Source of the DNA: Lucifuga dentata
Lineage: Eukaryota > Chordata > Actinopteri > Ophidiiformes > Bythitidae
DNA: 64,000 nt
Assembly: GCA_014773175.1 (NCBI GenBank)
Contig: VXCM01001249.1
Coordinates: 62,001-126,000, forward strand
Reading direction: 5' to 3'
Shown here: positions 1 to 14,100 of the stretch, in pieces
How the letters are laid out: the number at the start of each line of letters is the position of its first letter
Numbering within the stretch: the stretch's first letter is position 1
Translations under genes and position numbers: made by a program
Notes under the pieces: model-generated
Told to the model about the DNA's origin: nothing
What the model saw: only the letters and a program-made list of their open reading frames with translations
Database searches by the model: none

Positions 1-1200
1 TCCCCCTAAACGCCAAATAATTACAATTGGAGTAGCTATATAAAACTACAGTAACTCCTCTTAAACATCTTAACTATCACTTTACTTTTATGACAAACTT
101 TTCTTCTTATGTCATGCCTTTGCTAGCTTAGCAATGCGTCATTAAGTAATGGTACTGTGGCAGTGTTAGCTCACAATAGCTAGCCGGTAACCGGTGTGAA
201 TAACAATAATTTTCAAACTATCACAACAACATGATGTGAGCACTGTGCATTGGCAATTATAAAGCCGTTGTGAACACTGTGATATGAGACTTTACCTGTG
301 TTAATTCGAACAAATAATCCGTGTCCTAGCTACACTTTTCACAGTTTGACAGCGCTGTGAGGTTGAACGTCAAAACATCCAACAACGTCATCACGTAAAA
401 CCAACCGAGATGGCTTAAGTGTGTCGCCATGTTGAGTGTGGCTGTAGGCTCACACTAAGAGTAACTTGAGTATTGATCAAACAGGGGTGGCCTAAAAGAT
501 CTTGTACAAATCAATTTTTTAAATTTATGATAAGATAATAATAAAACTTAGACACATTTATTTGAATGAACTTTCAGTGTGTGTCTATTCATCATCAGCG
601 AACATGGCTGCCTTAGGAGGACGCTTCAACTACTGTGAACGCTTCTGATTGGCTCTGCGGCAGGGGCGTTCATATTTGAGGCGTGGCTACAATGAGAATT
701 CCTACAATAAATTCCAGATTATCCAGGCTTTTTCCAGTCTAACCACTATTAGAGACACATTACATGCCATTAAGTAGAATTTTAAAAAAATAACTTTTAA
801 CATAAATATTTCTGTCTTAAGCTTTATGTTACCTATGGATTTCTTTTTACAGTTATTTATTACTCACTATATTCATTTGTTATAATAACAGGGCTGCCAA
901 AGTGTCAGAAAAGATTTTCTATCATAGTTTTTCAACCACAAATATTGTTTGAAGGTCAATACATTTTACACTCTAACCATTTCCCCATGAGAGTAAGCAT
1001 AATATCAGCAGAGTGCAGCATTCAATACCAGCAGAGTGCAGCATTCAATAAATCAACCCTCTGTGGTGGTTTTTGATTGTGGAAATGCCAGTTTTATTGC
1101 AACCAGTTGTGCTGTTGAGCTATTTGAAAACTTGTTATAGTTTGGTTTTTAATGGATGTTTAATTAAGCTTACAGTTAATTAAAAGTGGTTGTGTGCAAT

Positions 1201-1233
<33 letters not shown>

Positions 1234-1860
1234 AACTGCAGCTCTAGCCTGGGTCACTGACTGCACCAAGTCTGTACTTATTTTTTGGTTTATTTATTTG
1301 TTAAAGGCAATGTTCATTGCCCATATTGCAGTTCTTGTCCTAACATACGCAATTATTGTGAGGCAAATTGCTTTTTTATTTGGTTTAGACATTGTGCTGT
1401 ATACAGTACTTACATACAGAATAAGTCATAGTCCTCTTAGTCCTCTTCTCCATCACAAATGGCAGAAATCTGTTCTACTAGTTAGTACAGTGAATTAAGG
1501 CTAAATCACAGCTACTAGACACACAAAGTCAGACTAGTTAACCTTCAATTGTTAGGCCAGTAGGATGAATTATGAATGAAAAGATTATTGTGTTTCCAGT
1601 TAATGCTGTTTCCAATTTCATTATGTCAATAACAGTTGCTTTGTCATTGATTTTCTGCCCTTCAACTTATGAAATCATGTTTTGACTGTGAATCAGCAAT
1701 GACTCACAATTGCTTATTGTCCCTTTGTTGACAAACAACAATCCTGTTTGCAAAAAATACATAAATAAAATAAAATCCTCATTAGGATGTAAATAAAAAT
1801 TAGACTGCATTAAAGTTTATTATGTTTGACATATTCTGATACATAATTATTGATTGTTAG
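1..1860. other. Upstream non-coding region
   Basis: No conserved coding exon is recognisable here. The stretch is AT-rich. It holds a 23-bp perfect-to-one-mismatch tandem duplication at 1005-1050 and a poly-A run at about 1201-1231. A GC-richer island at 590-690 is described separately. Open frames in this stretch look like chance; the one at 1190-1498 begins inside the poly-A run. Confidence 0.6.
590..690. promoter_or_regulatory. Possible promoter-like island
   Basis: This short stretch is richer in G+C than its surroundings. It carries an inverted CCAAT box (ATTGG at 648-652) and an ATGGC motif near 604 of the kind seen around YY1-type start regions. It could belong to a divergent minus-strand gene beyond the left edge: a minus-strand ATGGCG lies at about 430. 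It could also be unrelated. No exon is recognisable to decide. Confidence 0.2.
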
Positions 1861-1929
1861 ACAGTTGCGACAGCTTCTTTTTCAGTTATGTTTCTTTCAA
1901 TCAGCACGAAAGAAACGCACCGTTCTTAT

Positions 1930-2164
1930 AGTCTGTCTGCTGTAAAGTCCCGCCTCCGATCAATGATTGGTTAAGATTTTCGCCAATCACAGAGTGTTTC
2001 GTTCTGATTGGTCATGACTATCCTTCAAGGAATCTCTCTAAATGTTATTAGGACAGCTACGATTTTGGAGCGGACTTGTCCTAACTGTTAAAACTGACAG
2101 ATCAACAAATATGCTTTAGTTTAGATTTTCAGCGGATTTGGCTCAGAAGAAACACTTTACAATC
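1930..2164 (+). promoter_or_regulatory. slc44a2: Promoter and 5' UTR region of slc44a2
   Basis: Three CCAAT boxes fall within 50 bp: ATTGG at 1966-1970, CCAAT at 1983-1987 and ATTGG at 2007-2011. A CCGCCTC GC-type element lies at about 1950. They lie 150-230 bp upstream of the start codon at 2165, a usual arrangement for a broadly expressed TATA-less promoter. The transcription start cannot be fixed from sequence alone. Confidence 0.5.
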
Positions 2165-5100
2165 ATGGAACTGGAGGAGAGACCGAAATATGGTAATTAT
2201 TTAAAGCCCAAAACGAGCATGCCTCACTTCCATCGTCTGTGCTGGGATAGCAGCTTTCACCAGGGAAAGACACTTTACTGGTTTTTATTTTGCAGTTTTA
2301 AGAAACGCACATCGTTGTTCACCTTATATTCTAAGTTTTGAGCGGAGCTTGTCATATCTCATTCCTTCATTTGCCTCTTTGTTGCAAGTTAGCGGGTACT
2401 GCTCGGCGAACTTTCCCTCGCACCTTGGGAATTTCTGCATATGTAAATGATTATCTTATAAACATTTGAGCTCTGCACGCAGAAATGCAACGTTTTTAAA
2501 TAACAATTTCATAATTTCTCTTGACAAATTAGCTGTATATACAGTATACTATCAGGGTTTACAATGTCGCACTTTATCCTTTTGCTTGTCCAGTTGGTGC
2601 CACATTCCTCAGGCTGGAATGGCAGCAGGAGCAGCAGACACCAGCTATGTATAGAGCACAGCTAATTACAAAATACCTCCAACATGTGAATACAGGCTGC
2701 ATTTCTCATTAGGATCCATTGATTCTTGTGTGTGACTTTATATCCTGTGTTCAGTTGTTGGTAACATTCTGATATAAATATACCTGATGGTGAAAATAGG
2801 ATCTCTTTAGTACTTGAGGTTCGTACCCTGCTTACCTCCAAACTTCCCTTTATGTATGTGGGTTGTGACACACCCTTGGCATATGCTGGGCATGATGTAT
2901 GCATATTTATTAAGCAAGCTCCCATTGTGGAAGCGTATTTAAGAGAGAAAGAGAGAGAGAGAGAGAGAGAGCAATAAGTGACAACCATTTAAAAAGAAAG
3001 TAGCACTGTAATGACGTCATGTTTTTGGGTTAGGGCACATTAAAAGAGAAACTCTGGACTCCCTTTCCTTTCCCTGCATAATGTATCGAGCTTATTTAAA
3101 CTCCTGCAGGGATGAATAATAGGAAGAGGTTAAATGCTGGTCTTTAATCTCTCTTTGCCCTCCAGCAATTACAATGTAGATCTAACATGTTTTCCTTTCC
3201 TCCTCTGTACGCACCCTTTTCCACTTACCCATCCCAGGCTGGCTAATTGATTTACTCTGCCAACCATCATTTTAACCCTTTTGCACTTGGAGCTACAAAA
3301 CTATGGACGCTCTTGTTTGTAATAATAACTAAATTACTTGCCAAGGATTCAGAGGGCTCAGCATATCAAGATGACAAATGAGGATAAACAGAGGAGGAGC
3401 ATAATTGTATTTAGACTCATGGGAGTAACTGGTAGTGTTTTGGTTGCAAATGGAGATAAGTGCCTAAAGAAAATTTTACTGCAACACACACATTAATATT
3501 TTGCAGTGCAATATTCTCTGCATCTTGAGACAATCCAGTCAAAATGGAGGCAGTGTTATTTCTAGTAAGTAAAGTGAGCTGATCTTGAAACATGCATTAA
3601 ACCGATGGATCATATTTAATATCTGGATTATGGTGAGGAGAGTTTATGCATGCTACTGTTTAACTTTTCCATCTTTCACCCGTCCGTCACTCATCTGTCC
3701 CAACTTCTGGTGGAACATTTGTTCAGAAATACTTCTAAATAAACTCTTACACATGTTGGAGTAATGTCAGGCTTGGATATTTAAGGAAACTTCAATGACA
3801 GGGTCTGAACCAGTCAGCAGCCATGCCCTGCTGCAGATCAAGTGTAATTATAAACCCTATTTAGGAGATTGGTTTGAAACCTGATCCCTTCTCTCTGATC
3901 TCTGCTTCAAGGTTGTGCAGTTTGCTTAAAAAAAAAAAAAAAAAAAAAATGAAGCTATTTGATTTACTTTTTTGGCCTATCCCATTTGTTTTCAATTTGG
4001 TTTTCCCACGAGTCACAAACAAGTATGTTTTACAGGAAAAGACAGTGTCTCTCATTAAAACCAGCCTCCTAAATAAGCTTAATCACACAGCCAAGCACAA
4101 TCATGTGCCTCTGACTTGAAACTCAAATGCCAGGGAGAAGGAGTTTGTGGAGGAAAAGACCATATACAAATGCAGTGTAATTTGGATGTTGAATCAGGAC
4201 CACCCATGTGAGCTCAGCTCTGTATTTAAAGAACCATACCGGTGGTTTTTGCATGGTTTTGAGCATAAATATTACCCACATACCCTTTACATTACTGCCA
4301 ACCATTTTCTAAGACATAAAGCCGTATTTTAGTTGATGTTTGCCAAATCCCCTAATCTTTCAAAATCAAATGTTCAGGTGATACACCCACCTTAAAATTC
4401 AATGTTTTGCCTGTTAACACGTATGCGCGATTGGAGAAAGCACAGTCCTTTTAATGTCTTGGTAAAAGTAGTCTTCTCTTGGGATTATATTCCCTGGTGG
4501 AGACACATTTTCTTCCGTGTAATTCCGTGTTGGATTGGTTAAATTAAGTATAGGTAACTTTGATGGATTAAGTATCCCAAGCATGTTTCAAGTCTCTACA
4601 ATTTGATTTTTTTTTTAATAGCACAATGGAATAAACTGAAAGCAAAGCTGCCTGGAAGATAAGGAAAAAAAAATTCTAAAATGTACCGCTCCAGTAGCAT
4701 TTTTTGAAAAACGGTTGATAGTAATGTAACGTGTACAGGTTGTATTTAATGGGCTCAAACATGCAAAATCACTGGTATGGTCCTTTAAGTGCTCTGCTAT
4801 TTGTTTTCCCGGTCAGTAGCTGTGTGTGTTGACCTTGGCTGATCTTGTGATCCTCCTCTGTGCGGATGTTACTATTTGTTAACGGGAAGAAAGCACTTTA
4901 TTGGCACTTTGACAAACTCTTTATTTCCCTCAAACATTCCTTGAAATGTCTCTTTAAGAGTTCAGCATTTGAGTCAGGACTGTGCTTAGGAGAAATTTCC
5001 TTGTGTGGTCAGTTTGAGAGCTTATTTAGACAAGAAAATGCCATTGTGTTTGCTTTCCTGTTTTGCCATATCATCCTCCTGTTAATTAGATCGATTCCTT

Positions 5101-8100
5101 CTAGTTCTTTGGTCTTGAAATTCTGTATTTTGCACATGTATTTTAAGAGAAAGTGAAACATTCAAGCCTGTGTGTATATGAGTGGAATCTCTGTTTATGT
5201 GTAGCGCTTTCTGTCATCCCTGTCTGAGTTATTGAAGCAGCTACGACAGGTGTTCCAGCTGGGATAATGGCTAAATGTTAGGAGCTGAACATTTGTCATC
5301 TCTTTAGACAGCAAAAGTGATGAAGTTTCTCTCAGACGTTGTTCTGAGGTTTGGAGGTCCCTATCCAGACCACATTGTCAAGATTAACTTTCTGTCAAGG
5401 ATGGTGTAAGAGGTGTGGGATGAAAGCACACTTTGAGATCAAGTTTTGATGACATGCCCTGTTGCTATACCGTTAAATGAAAAGATGTCAAGTTTTCTGG
5501 AAAAATCCTTTTTAGCTACACTATATACCCAGGTGAGGTTGGATTTTCTCATTCTAAACAAGAATAGGAAATGGATGGATGGATGGGTGGATGGATGATG
5601 AATGGATAATGGATGGATGGATGGTTGGCTGACTGGCTGGGTAGTAGCCGGACTGATGGATGGATGGATGGATGACGGATGGTTGTTGGCTGGCTGAATA
5701 TGGGATGGATGGATGGATGGATGGATGGATGGTTGGCTGGCTGGCTAGCTGGACAGATGGATGGATGAATGGACAGATGGACAGATGAATGCACGGTTGC
5801 CTGGTTGACAAACTGGATAATGGGATGGTTGGATGGATTAATGGATGGATGGATGGATGGATGATGGATGGATGGATGATGGATAGTTGACTGGGTGGCT
5901 GAATGTGGGATAGATGAATTGATGGATGGATGGATAGTGAGGCATTTAATCCCTTAACTGAAGTTAAAGCATTAAAAATAAACTGGTGTCATGAGCTTTT
6001 CACAGAGAACTAAATGTCTGTCCCATAATACTCGACTGTCCAAATACAGAAACAGAGGAGGTCTTCATATCAACATGTCTCATCTTGGTTCTCATCTGTT
6101 GGTTTATTGATGTTTTGTCAGGGCTCCTGCACCATCCTGTCATGGTTTATGTTGTAGTAATGAGTGGCTCACTGTACATTATTTCTCACTTAGCTGACCA
6201 GAGACTGAGACAAATGGGAAACAAGTTAGGTACGGAGGACAAGAATTGTTTTTTTTTTTTTTTTNTTTTTTTTTTTTTTTTTACACATTTCATCATGAGG
6301 CAGCAGCATGTTATCTCCATCAGTCAGCAAACCTGCCTGCTGCAAGATAGTGAGACAGACAGACAGACACAGTGTGTGTGGTTCACAAAATGATGTCATA
6401 TATTTTTTTCTCATTAAATTCTGTGAATGTGGAACTCAACTGAGCCGTTTTTCTGTAGATTGTGTGTGGCTTCCTGTGTGAGAAACGCCAAAAATAGATG
6501 TGAACCTACACTTAAACTTTCCACACCCACTTGCTGAAATAATGAAAGACATGAGGGAGTCAGAGCCCTGCTACTCTATGGCCTGGCCTTGATATCATAG
6601 TCATGTCTCCTGTGGACGTTGTATTTTTAGTTTCAGGAACTAAAAGTGAAAGAAAAAAAGAACCCTAAATGTTCTTCTATTGTAGCTTGACTACATTGGT
6701 GTCAAAAGCAGAGAGGTCAGACAACCACAGAAAGCCGAGTAATGCTTCAGTTAAGTGATGACGGCACCAAAATTGGAGTCATGAGATATATCGATGTCTT
6801 CCATTGCTGATAGATGGAAGCAGGAGGGCGTTTAAAAACTGCACCCAGTCGAAATGTTTCACATTCTGGTCTGCAGATGAAGGAGATGTGATGTTATTTT
6901 CTGGATGTGAAGGGTAGCAGCAAGGCAACAACGCAGGAAAGGTCAGGAAGTTCAAGGAGCTGAGGTCCAAAATAAATACCTGAAAATGAATGTTTGAGGG
7001 GAACTATGCACAATGTCATATATACACATATAAACCACAGGAATACAAGCCAGATATTATTTAACTACTTCTGAGTTTCTAAAGGTGACTTATCATCTAA
7101 TAATAGATAAAAGAATTTTAAAAGTATTGTGGAGACTAATGGAGATTGCATCACTTTAAAGCTGCGCCTTTGTGAGAACCATCAAGAAATCACTGACATT
7201 TCATAATTTGATCAAAACTTTTACTCGTGTAGCAAATATCATTTGTATTTCTAATGGTTTTAGCAAACACATGGGGTCATCTGGCTGAACGACCATGGTT
7301 TGATGAAATTAGATTAGATCCCTCTGAGAGCTTTTAACAGATTAAAACTGTTGCTCACTGTCACCACCCTGCTTCCCACTCCCTCCGTAACAATCTGTCA
7401 TTTCTAAGGAAGAAAACCAGATCCAGACAGAAACGGAAGGCGTTATTTGCTTGTATTGTGGATGAATGGGTATAGATTATGTATAAGTCAAACTTGAGTC
7501 CAAAAACATTTCACACACTATTTCTTTTAGACAGTTTGGAGAACCAGAACAGTGGGTTTTACTTCATGTTACGTCACTCACCATGTCATCATACACAAGA
7601 AACCGCAACTGTCACACAGGCAAAACGAACCAACAGAAACGGTTGCATTTGTTTTGCAAATGATAGTCTTTGGTTGGTGGTATCAGTTTCCACAGCAAAT
7701 GAAAGTAAGAACTGTTGCAGTGATGATGTGACTGATGATCTGTAGCTTTTCACATGCCTGCTGTCACCATCTAGAAAATGAAATTCCCTTGAAGCTACAT
7801 GAATTTCCCTGGTTCCATATGAGGCTAAGATCATACCTAACAGATGGTTACAGCAAAACAAAATTTTAAAAAAAGTTGTGTTTATCCCCTTGATTCTTGA
7901 GAAAAACCTGAACTACCAGCTTCTATTTCACAATCACTTGGTGGAAAAAGTTTTTTTGCATGTGGGGAAAGTGCAGTACTGCAAAGTTAAGGACTGCTGA
8001 TGGGAATTCCCATGAGCAACAATACTGGTATGAAGGGAAAACAGAACTGATGGAAACTTTCAGTCATTCCAGCTGAATCTTCTGTTTCTGTCAGCATCTG

Positions 8101-11100
8101 TAGAAAACTTTTGGAACAATCGGTCATCTGTGACTTTCCAATTCCCCTTTCACTAGTGAATACAGAGACAGAGAGTGATCCAAAAATCCAAAAACTGCAT
8201 GCACCAAAGCTAAAAGCAGATTTAATGGGAAAAACAGAGGCGTGAGTAACATTTGGTTTTGATCATTAAAGCTGCAGGAAGTCTGTTGTTGTTGTAATGC
8301 TGCGATGTGCCCACAAGAGGGAAGAAAACACAGAGGCAAAATCTGAGAAAATAATATTTAATCTGCCATGCAACTCACAAATGACACAAGAAGGGCATTC
8401 ATTAGACCTCGTACCTCCACCAAAGCCAAATAAGCCTAGACAAAATGTATTTTTCTCTAATAACACAATATACCGTCTTAAAGAGCAAGAAATTAATATC
8501 ATAATAATAATTGGACCTAATTGCCTTATTTGTCATAAGAAACGGTAGTAGAGCAAACTAAATTGCATCTATTGATAGTCTATTATGGGATAAATATGGC
8601 AGATTTTCTAAAAATTGAGTTTGGTGTATCTCTTAAAGGACCATACCAGTGATTTTGCATGTTTATGCTCAATAACTACTACTGTTATGTTAGTGACAAC
8701 CATTTTCCTGTTATTTTGCCAAATCCCCTAATTTTTCAAAATGAGATGTCAGGTGATACATCCACTTTAAAATTCAGTGTGTCGCCTACTAACCTAACCT
8801 TCTAACACATATGCACGATTGTAGAAGCAACCGTTATTTTAATTTCTCTGTTAAGTCTGTCTTCTGTTGGGACTATATTTCCTGGCAGAGATGTACATTT
8901 TCTTCCATGCAGCTCCGTCCTGTTAAAAAGAAGTTACTTCAACAAAAAAATGTTAATAGACAATGTTTGCTGTGATGGGTTCTAAAATTTACCACTCCAG
9001 AGGTATGTTTTGGGAAATGGTTGTCAGAGCAGGTTGTATATATTGGGCTCAAACATGCAAAACCAGTGCTATGGTCTTTAAAGAAGAAATTACATTAACA
9101 AAAATACCAAAAAAATAAATAAATAAACACCCTCTCTTGCAATATTAAGCAGTCATCAAAACTCATCCAGATCTGCCTGAACCTGGATCTGGCTCCACAC
9201 CAAACTGTAATCCATGCCCCATTCTTTCACCAAGTTTGTCAAAAACGGTTCAGAGTTTTTCAGAGTAATCCTGCTGATAAACAAACAAACCCACCAACCA
9301 ACCAAGAGACATAAGGTAAAGGCAGAGGGAAAAGATCATGTTTTATCCTGATATTCTGGTCCTGCGTTCACACCTGAATCTCATTCTCCACACTGACACT
9401 ACAGAGAAGAATTTGCAGGCAAATTCCTTCTTGTTTTCCCCAAAGATGTTCTGAAATCATCCGAGCAACTTTACTAGGCATTCTCACGATCCAACAACCA
9501 TCTCCAGCCCCCGCTCTCTCATACGTACCACTTTTAAAGAGGAAGAGGAGGGGTCAGAGCTAAAANAAAAAAAAAAAAAAAAAAGCAGCAGCTATTTGTG
9601 CGTCATGTCGCTTCTCTTTAGCCTCATTCCTTGCCTTTCCTGTACGTTACCTGTCAGATTGAATTGCATTGCAGAGACAACAACAGAGAAAGGATTTAAA
9701 GGGAGTAAAAGTGGGAAAACACAGTGAGAGTGAGGGAAAAGTGGGAGGAGACAGAGGGAGATGGACAGGTGAAGCAGAGATTGGATAAACAGGGAGAGGG
9801 CTGAGGTGGAGCGTTGCTGCCCGGGTTCTATTCAGAGACAGGTTGGACAGGTTTCTCCCTCCACAATACCAGAGTTTCCCTCTCTGGTTCATTTATACAT
9901 CAACACACGGGTGGGAAGGCTATCAGAAAAAACGTGATGGAGTAAAGAAGATTTTCAGGGTTTTTCATTTCAGCATTGAAGGAATTTCAGAATGCCTGAG
10001 GAGGAAAACTTTTATGGGAAGAATGGTAACCGCTCTTCTTTTTTTGTTTAGTTTCACTCTGACCTACAGCTTTTTTCCCCTCCCACTCTGTATTCATCTG
10101 AGAAGCATCAAATGACTGGAGGGCTTTTTGCTGAATAACCCTTTGCAAAGTGTTTTTATTGATTATTCTTTTAGGCCCGTCTTTCCTTCCTGCTTGAAAA
10201 AAGGGACTCGTCCTTTTAAAGCTGATAAAGCGTAAAGTGATTTGTTTTGAGTGAAACCTGAGTGGCATTATCAGTATGTCGACAGGCTGGGAGGGAATGG
10301 GTGGGTGTGTGTGTGTGCGCGTGTGCTGCTGGTAGTTTTGCTGATTATACAGGTGTGCTGGAGTGTAGGCAGCTCTTTTATCAGTCCAGTTTCTTGTACA
10401 AATGTTGCAGCGTGTAGATAATGATTCGTAAAGACAAGCTTGTTTATCCGAAATAGAAAAAAATGACTGTGCTTTGTTTAACTTGTCACTGGTTGCTACA
10501 GTTACACAGATAAGTTGACAGGGCCATTTTTCTCTGAAGCTTCATATTCAAATGTTGCAGGTTAGTGTTGCAGGAAGCAGGTTTTTGGTTTGTTCCTTAT
10601 ATTAATTTATGATAACAAATTAAATGGAAAAAAAACAAGATAAAGTGTCTTAGGTTTTGGGCCACTATGAGCCACTAGAACAGCTTCAGACAGATTGATT
10701 TCATAATGGTGGTGGTGAGTGCTGCCTTAAGGCCTGGCTTACGCTCAGCGTGGATGCAGACATGACAGCGGGCATGCAGAAAATGTGACATAATTAAGGC
10801 CAAAACAGCTGGCTGTGGAGGCCGCTTGAGAGCTCATCAGGTCGCACACCATTCGAAACGATGCAAACGGGGTTTATAATGTAATTTGTAGTTTGTAATG
10901 TAATGGGTTCTATTCAGAGAGACAGGTTGGACAGGTGACTCCATTGATGATTGGCCAAGTATATATGTTGTACTGTAGTCTAAGGTCAAGTACTGTGTAT
11001 GTTCTAGTCTAAGGGTATGCTGTGTGCCTTTTTTGTCTTGCAGCCAACAAATATCAGATTAATTTCTCCCTTTTGTTGATCAGCACCAACTCTCTTTTCA

Positions 11101-14100
11101 CTACCTCCATGTTTTGTTGTGTGACTTCAATAGAAACGACTTCTATTTCCGTTGGGTTTGCTTCATGTTTGGGGGGTTTAAGAGCGGCTTTGTCCTACAG
11201 CATCAGTAGTATCCAGTATCCAGTAATATCCAGTAGTTTGGGTAACGTAACATGTATTCATGTTGTGTATATATTGGGCTCAAACATGCAAATTTGCCAG
11301 TATTGTCCTTTAAGTATCACAGCATTGCATATTTTCCATCTCTCCCTTCTCTACCCACACCTGATTAGCTAATTAGGTGTGTCACAACCTCTTGATCAAC
11401 TGAATACACCCAAATTATCTTATCACTACCTGGTAGCAGGGGCAGACTGAGTAATTTGGGGGCCACAGGCAACCCAGATATTGGCCTGTTTTCCTAACTG
11501 GATATATTTTTTGGTATTCAAAGATAAATCTGTGATCTAGATAGGATAAAAATAAAAATTAAAAAAATGCAGGAATTTAGAATTTACTAACAGTAGACAA
11601 CAACTAAATCTGATTTATTAATGTTCTCTGATGGTATTTCATATTACAGGATTACGGGATGCTTTATTTTTGGACAGCATAAATTTGAGTTAAATTTATA
11701 TACATAAGAGTTAATGAAAAATCTGCATTTCCTGTGATAATCGTCTCATTCGTCGTGGAAAATTCTTGGGTTTTGGGCCCAGTTTATGCAGTCTAAGTAT
11801 GGAATTAACGGTATACATAAGAGTAAAATGATTTATACCCATGACATCGAAACATAATGTTACATTTATAGCTACTGGGGGCCCTCTTAACTGGGGACCC
11901 CAAGCAAATGCCTATTTTGCCTTATAGTAAAGTCCAACCCTGCCTGGTACAGCAGAGAGAGATGAAAATATGCTGTGCTGTTGAACTCCAAGACCTGGAT
12001 TAAGACCAGCTGATGTAGAATATTTCCAGTTGATGCAATTCTCTATCAACAAAAAAGGTGTATTATAGAATCATAATATAAACTGGTAGCTTGTTGGTGA
12101 GATGGTCCAGAGATTTAACCCTCCACATGAAATTCGACACCCCTGCTGGAAAGACTTCTGCATCTCTGAGAGCTCGTCTGGTAAACGCTTACCACAGCAT
12201 CATCACCCTGTCCACATCCATAATTAATATGCCAAGACGCCATGGAGAATATTGTACTCGTGTGTCTAGACTTAAAGACTCAGGTATCCATGCATGTTCC
12301 TGTGCACAGTGCTACTACACGTGCTGTAGTAGTATGAGGCTTGATGGCAAATCCCGACACAAAAAACCCCCTCAAAATTTCATAAATTCACAATAAATGT
12401 GAATGAGTTTAGATTGTAGGAGTTCTAACATGGAGACACTCCTTATTACTCAGACTCAATCTGACATTGAGGCATCCCAGGCCTGATAATAACCACCTTG
12501 GAGCAACATTTCAAGGCCCTACACTAGGATGAGCCCCTGCTTTGTTGCTAAATTATGTGAATACTGGAACAATTAGTGGAAATCTGCTCACCATCGAAAC
12601 CAAATCAACTCATTTCTTAACGCTTTGAAAAGTGGCACCAACAGTATCGACATGTGATTATCTGCAGCAGATGACTGAGACACCTTCTAGCGGCTGTGCG
12701 AGTTTATATCTGCTCCTTCTGTCACATGGGTTCGCTTCTGCTTAGTCACCAGGGAAAAATTTGTTGGGTTGCCAGGCGTGTCTGCCTGGAGGGAAAAGTC
12801 ATCTGACAGAAGAATGGGAGGAAGGGGGAAGGTGTTTCTGTAACCTCCAATCAGCTCCCACCTTTCACAAATCTGGCTGCTCCTTCGTGGCTCAGTCTGA
12901 GTGCAAGGTGAATCTTTGCTTTTAAAGTATTCATGAACAGCCAGAACAAAGCTGGCACCAGCATGTACTCACAGTCATGCAACTCCACTCAAACAGCTCT
13001 TAGTCACAGTGTTTTGTGTTCCACAAGTGACTAAAGCTGTTGTTTATTTTTTTTTATGTAGGTGAACCAAGGAAGTATGACCCAACCTTCAAGGGCCCGA
13101 TCCATAACAGGTGAGACATAGATGTGGGATTTTAGGCCTGAGTTTTAAAGTGTGCAGGGGAATGTACTTCATAAACCATCCAACTGTCTGTGTTTTCCTC
13201 TTTGCAGGAGCTGCACAGACATCGTATGCTGCATTTTGTTCATTCTTGCCATCCTGGCTTACGTGGCAGTGGGAATACTTGGTAAGGAAAGAGGATTGCA
13301 ATTTGTAGGATAAATTTTAAAGAGCCTTCAACCATCCAGTTCCCTTTTTTGGATCTTTTACCAACTAGAAGGGCACTCATTAGAGCTCATACCTCCACCA
13401 AGCCTGAACAAGCCAAGGCATAATTTGTCTTGTTTTAATAATAAAATGGCTTAAAGAGAGAGAAAAAAAAAAACTATTAAAACTGTGGTTGTTAATCATT
13501 TCTGCCCTATTTGTTACTGAACAGCAATTCCATTAATGTGCTTCCTGATCAAACATATATTTTAGTCCACCAAATAGATCCTTATCTGGATTCAGACTAG
13601 ATTGCACCTACTGATTGTCTATCATGAGATAAATATGCCTGAATTATTTTAAAATTGAGACTTTTTAGATTTAGATTGGCGTATTACAGTTGAAGTTCCC
13701 AAAAAATATATATCTAAAAATGCTCTATCTCGCATTGTTAAGCAATCATTTTTTAAAATTTTGGATCTGCTCCTGGATCTGGATTTGGACCAAAATTCAA
13801 AGCGTTCACCCCTGTGCCACGCCCTACCCTTCCACCAAAGTTCTTCAAAACCTGTTCATAACTTTTTGAGTAATCCTTCTAGCAAAAACAAACAGACAGA
13901 CGCAGGTGAAAATGTAAACTCTTTGGCTGATAAATCAAAGTGTGCTTTGTTTTTCTTCTCAGCCTGGTCCCAGGGTGATCCCAGGAAGGTGATCTATCCC
14001 ACAGACAGTCAGGGTCAGTTCTGTGGACAGGCTGGCACCCCACTGGAGTAAGTTGCATTCCAAGCTTAGATGTCCTGTTACCGTTGTGGACAGTGAAGTG

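Larger units (their letters stand above)
2193..13061 (+). other. slc44a2: Intron 1 of slc44a2 (10.9 kb)
   Basis: The donor GTAATT follows the first coding exon, and the acceptor before 13062 ends TATGTAG. The intron holds a GA microsatellite, a GGAT minisatellite, two near-complete MITE copies, an older repeat and a nested pair of DNA elements, all listed separately. A perfect CRE (TGACGTCA) is at 3012-3019. I looked for a second first exon, as in the mammalian P1/P2 promoters, and did not find a convincing one. Confidence 0.75.

Noticed and set aside
5549..5811. Minus-strand open frames rich in Ser, Ile, His and Pro
   Set aside because: They are translations of the GGAT minisatellite, open in several frames because the unit lacks stops.
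12075..12180. tRNA-like or SINE head near 12.1 kb
   Set aside because: Only loose A-box and B-box resemblance (TGGTGAGATGG, ATTCGACACC), with no cloverleaf or matching copy in the window.
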